Below are positions 63,501 to 64,000 of a stretch of 64,000 bases of DNA, in pieces. Position 1 is the first letter of the stretch, and every line of letters starts with the position of its first letter. Position numbers and translations under genes: made by a program. The notes under the pieces are model-generated. The model did not search any database and had not been told where the DNA came from. It saw only the letters and a program-made list of their open reading frames with translations. The stretch comes from Agromyces bracchium (lineage in GTDB: Bacteria > Actinomycetota > Actinomycetes > Actinomycetales > Microbacteriaceae): positions 288,305-352,304 of the forward strand of contig NZ_WMLB01000025.1 in NCBI RefSeq assembly GCF_009709675.1. The letters are read 5' to 3'.

Positions 63501-63746
63501 CGGCGGCGTGGCGAAGGTCTCCGCGGTGAGTTCGGTCACCGGGTTGAAGCTCCAGTCCTTCCCGGCGGCGTCGGCCGTCGTCGCACCGGCGATGCTCGGC
63601 GCGCTGACGAGTAGTCCCGCGGTGAGCGAGGCGGCGGCGAGGCCGCCGAGCGTCCGTCCTGCGGGCAGCGGGAGCCGTCGCCGTGATGTGGATGCGGCCG
63701 GTGGCCGATCGGATGTCGTGCGTGCTGGGTCGCGTCGTCGAGACAC
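60576..63746 (-). CDS. Secreted GH106-type alpha-L-rhamnosidase
   Basis: A 1056-residue exported enzyme. A basic leader (TSRRRLPLPAG) and hydrophobic core ending in an AxA-type site (ATTADAAG, about residue 60) form the signal peptide. DLFYDSHSSDRGSPDELWTN followed by FEARAGYDLVPNL resembles the catalytic region of family GH106 rhamnosidases, and the C-terminal part (about 900-1040) is a galactose-binding-like jelly roll with YALTVNGESV. An 18-base tandem repeat adds a TDGRLA duplication near residue 600. GTG at 63746 follows GGAGGA closely. The neighbouring sugar-binding protein supports a carbohydrate role. Confidence 0.78.
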   Translation of the reverse strand: MSRRRDPARTTSDRPPAASTSRRRLPLPAGRTLGGLAAASLTAGLLVSAPSIAGATTADAAGKDWSFNPVTELTAETFATPPANDLPWVRVNMPATADPALLEQLLEDAAKANIGGVELGQGAYPNDAQLVAILEKANELGIKVSLSHGPTQNPTGYSINDDHARKTLIISRAAVAAGANYTGALPAPAASPNRTTVVAVVAYRCTGACGPTGQVELDPDSAIDLTDALTGTNTDGVEGGTTAGSLDWTAPDDGDWQLVTFWTRGVFDQPDPFSAEGHEQLIASMEAAWTPEIVDLMKENGGDLFYDSHSSDRGSPDELWTNDMAEEFEARAGYDLVPNLAGLFPAVFSFDDGTAPRVFNDLVEVRTDLWLENHIRPLQEWIRDYGWVLRVQPQGERNATVPIYDQAAVAAELDRAEHESLFAVDEVDSYLTIASANHLTGNTWYSTECCAVSQGANSESLGDVQVRMNKSFAGGITKNVYHVFPYAESSTSRWPGYHNFGAAGFSNAWGERQPNWFADGAEVNLDMARNQQVLTQGDAKVDVAVFLQNYLYNQPSTVPNGFRMWRDPGLERAGYTRDYLSPRLMDLPNVEVTDGRLATDGRLATDGPSYGALIIDSTLEPATFPEKTSMPLDAAERILGFAQEGLPVIVVSTPPNKTTGNTPEDDAALQDIIAELLALPNVHEVEDQAAVPGKLAEIGVDPAVDPSEESGLLSVRRVDQSTGTDYFFLYNQGMVGAPSGSPAGYLYNFEPGWACATPGITTACVDQGEPVSMEVALEGDGYPFLMDAASGEITPIAEYRVEGDRVIVPLDLGIDEDTIVALADDPARFGAAAPKVHVTSTEANGGAVVNADGRVVVRADAQGKYTTTLSDGRTVSTPIGKVAPAVDLSTATWLLEVEDWKPVNDYATTFGVAATETDKSVVSVELDSLVPWREVPGLENASGIGTYSTSFDLPKWGTTDGATLDLGRVFDTYALTVNGESVPVDQLDTRVDVSEYLVQGENTLEVRVASTLINRLRSLDSAAAARTAYNYGLLGPVTLDTFAEKEIPVAKAGGKN
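61928..61971. repeat. 18-base tandem repeat, 2.4 copies, inside the GH106 gene
   Basis: The unit CGTCGGTCGCGAGGCGTC occurs twice in full and once in part, in frame. On the minus strand it encodes TDGRLA repeated. It looks like a recent slippage duplication. Confidence 0.85.
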
Positions 63747-63884
63747 AGTTCCTCCAGTGAAAGTGGTGAAGTGGTGCTGGGGCCGCCCGAGGGCGCGCAC
63801 CGCCGCCGCCGATGGGCACGACGGACGTCGGTACGGTGAAGGGGCATCCGCGCAGGAGCAGTTCGCTCGAGGCGGGAGTCGGGT

Positions 63885-63927
63885 GTCGGCGCCGGCCGGC
63901 GGTTCGCTGGTCTCAGCCGGCGCCGAC
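63885..63927 (-). terminator. 12-bp hairpin after the sugar-binding protein gene
   Basis: GTCGGCGCCGGC and GCCGGCGCCGAC form a perfect stem with a 19-base loop, 13 bases beyond the stop codon of the partial gene. It may reduce read-through into the glycosidase. The other bases of 63747-63940 hold no gene I can support. Confidence 0.5.
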
Positions 63928-63940
63928 GATGGTTCGGTCC

Positions 63941-64000
63941 TTAGAAGTCGAAGTCGCCGATGTTGTCGGCGTCGAAGACGTAGGGGTCGCCGAGCAGCAC
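63941..64000 (-). CDS. Sugar ABC transporter substrate-binding protein, C-terminal fragment
   Basis: Only the last 19 residues are present, ending PYVFDADNIGDFDF before a TAA stop. Endings such as F-D-x-x-N-I-x-x-F-D-F are typical of rhamnose/ribose-type periplasmic sugar-binding proteins (Peripla_BP_4 group). The gene continues past the right edge. Adjacency to a GH106 rhamnosidase suggests rhamnose, but this is inference. Confidence 0.6.
   Translation of the reverse strand: MLLGDPYVFDADNIGDFDF

Noticed and set aside
60495..63614. A 1039-codon open frame on the plus strand
   Set aside because: Antisense to the GH106 gene, which has a signal peptide and family motifs; the plus frame shows only compositional bias.

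Overview
The window is a chromosomal segment of a very GC-rich actinobacterium. Codon use (third positions almost always G or C), TAnnnT -10 boxes placed 6-8 bases before start codons, and the gene content (DUF3515 lipoprotein, rpmF-yceD-coaD neighbourhood, leuCD-murA-plsC-gpsA-ddl order, TerC, class A PBP) suggest Microbacteriaceae, perhaps Agromyces-like. That assignment is inference from gene content, not from a database search. I see no phage, insertion sequence, integrase or CRISPR array.

Left part (1-17.8 kb), mostly housekeeping. On the minus strand, coaD starts a tightly overlapping operon coaD-moxR-DUF58-transglutaminase-yceD-rpmF. Next come recG with a TPR gene, then rsmD (plus), thiL (minus) and a DUF3515 lipoprotein (plus). 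A minus-strand envelope and leucine block follows: leuC-leuD-murA-plsC-gpsA-ddl. It is preceded by what looks like a leaderless leucine leader peptide (Arg-Arg-Leu-Leu-Leu-Arg) and a strong hairpin, i.e. a candidate attenuator.

Middle (17.8-33.2 kb): ten minus-strand genes form one signalling and surface cluster: PP2C phosphatase, FHA protein, Ser/Thr kinase, FHA-HTH protein, a 1786-residue membrane-anchored Ig-like/FN3 protein, MoxR ATPase, DUF58 protein, a transglutaminase-like membrane protein that has lost all three catalytic residues, and another FHA protein. It contains a second, diverged copy of the MoxR-DUF58-transglutaminase module at 606-5453.

33.3-44.8 kb: a TerC-type (probable Mn2+ exporter) gene behind a recognisable yybP-ykoY riboswitch, tRNA-Glu(CTC) with a perfect hairpin terminator, a lipid/diacylglycerol kinase, a metallo-hydrolase, an unusual 520-residue x-x-x-Leu-x-x-Gly repeat protein, a class A penicillin-binding protein, a short-chain dehydrogenase lacking its YxxxK motif, and a MacB-type ABC exporter with its TetR regulator and a PPOX flavoenzyme.

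44.8-59.1 kb: a frameshifted gene, then a co-directional, translationally coupled catabolic cluster. It holds a five-gene Liv-type ABC importer, FCD-GntR regulator, aldehyde dehydrogenase, TcuA-like flavoprotein, beta-hydroxyacid dehydrogenase, lactonase-like metallo-hydrolase, PrpF-like isomerase, MFS transporter and a second FCD-GntR. Two palindromes of the form CTGTnnACAG, one before the first gene and one before the last, may be its operators. The substrate is unknown; PrpF plus the TcuA-like protein point to a di- or tricarboxylic acid.

Right end (59.1-64 kb): an MFS transporter, a secreted GH106-type rhamnosidase and the C-terminus of a sugar-binding protein, probably the edge of a rhamnose-utilisation locus.
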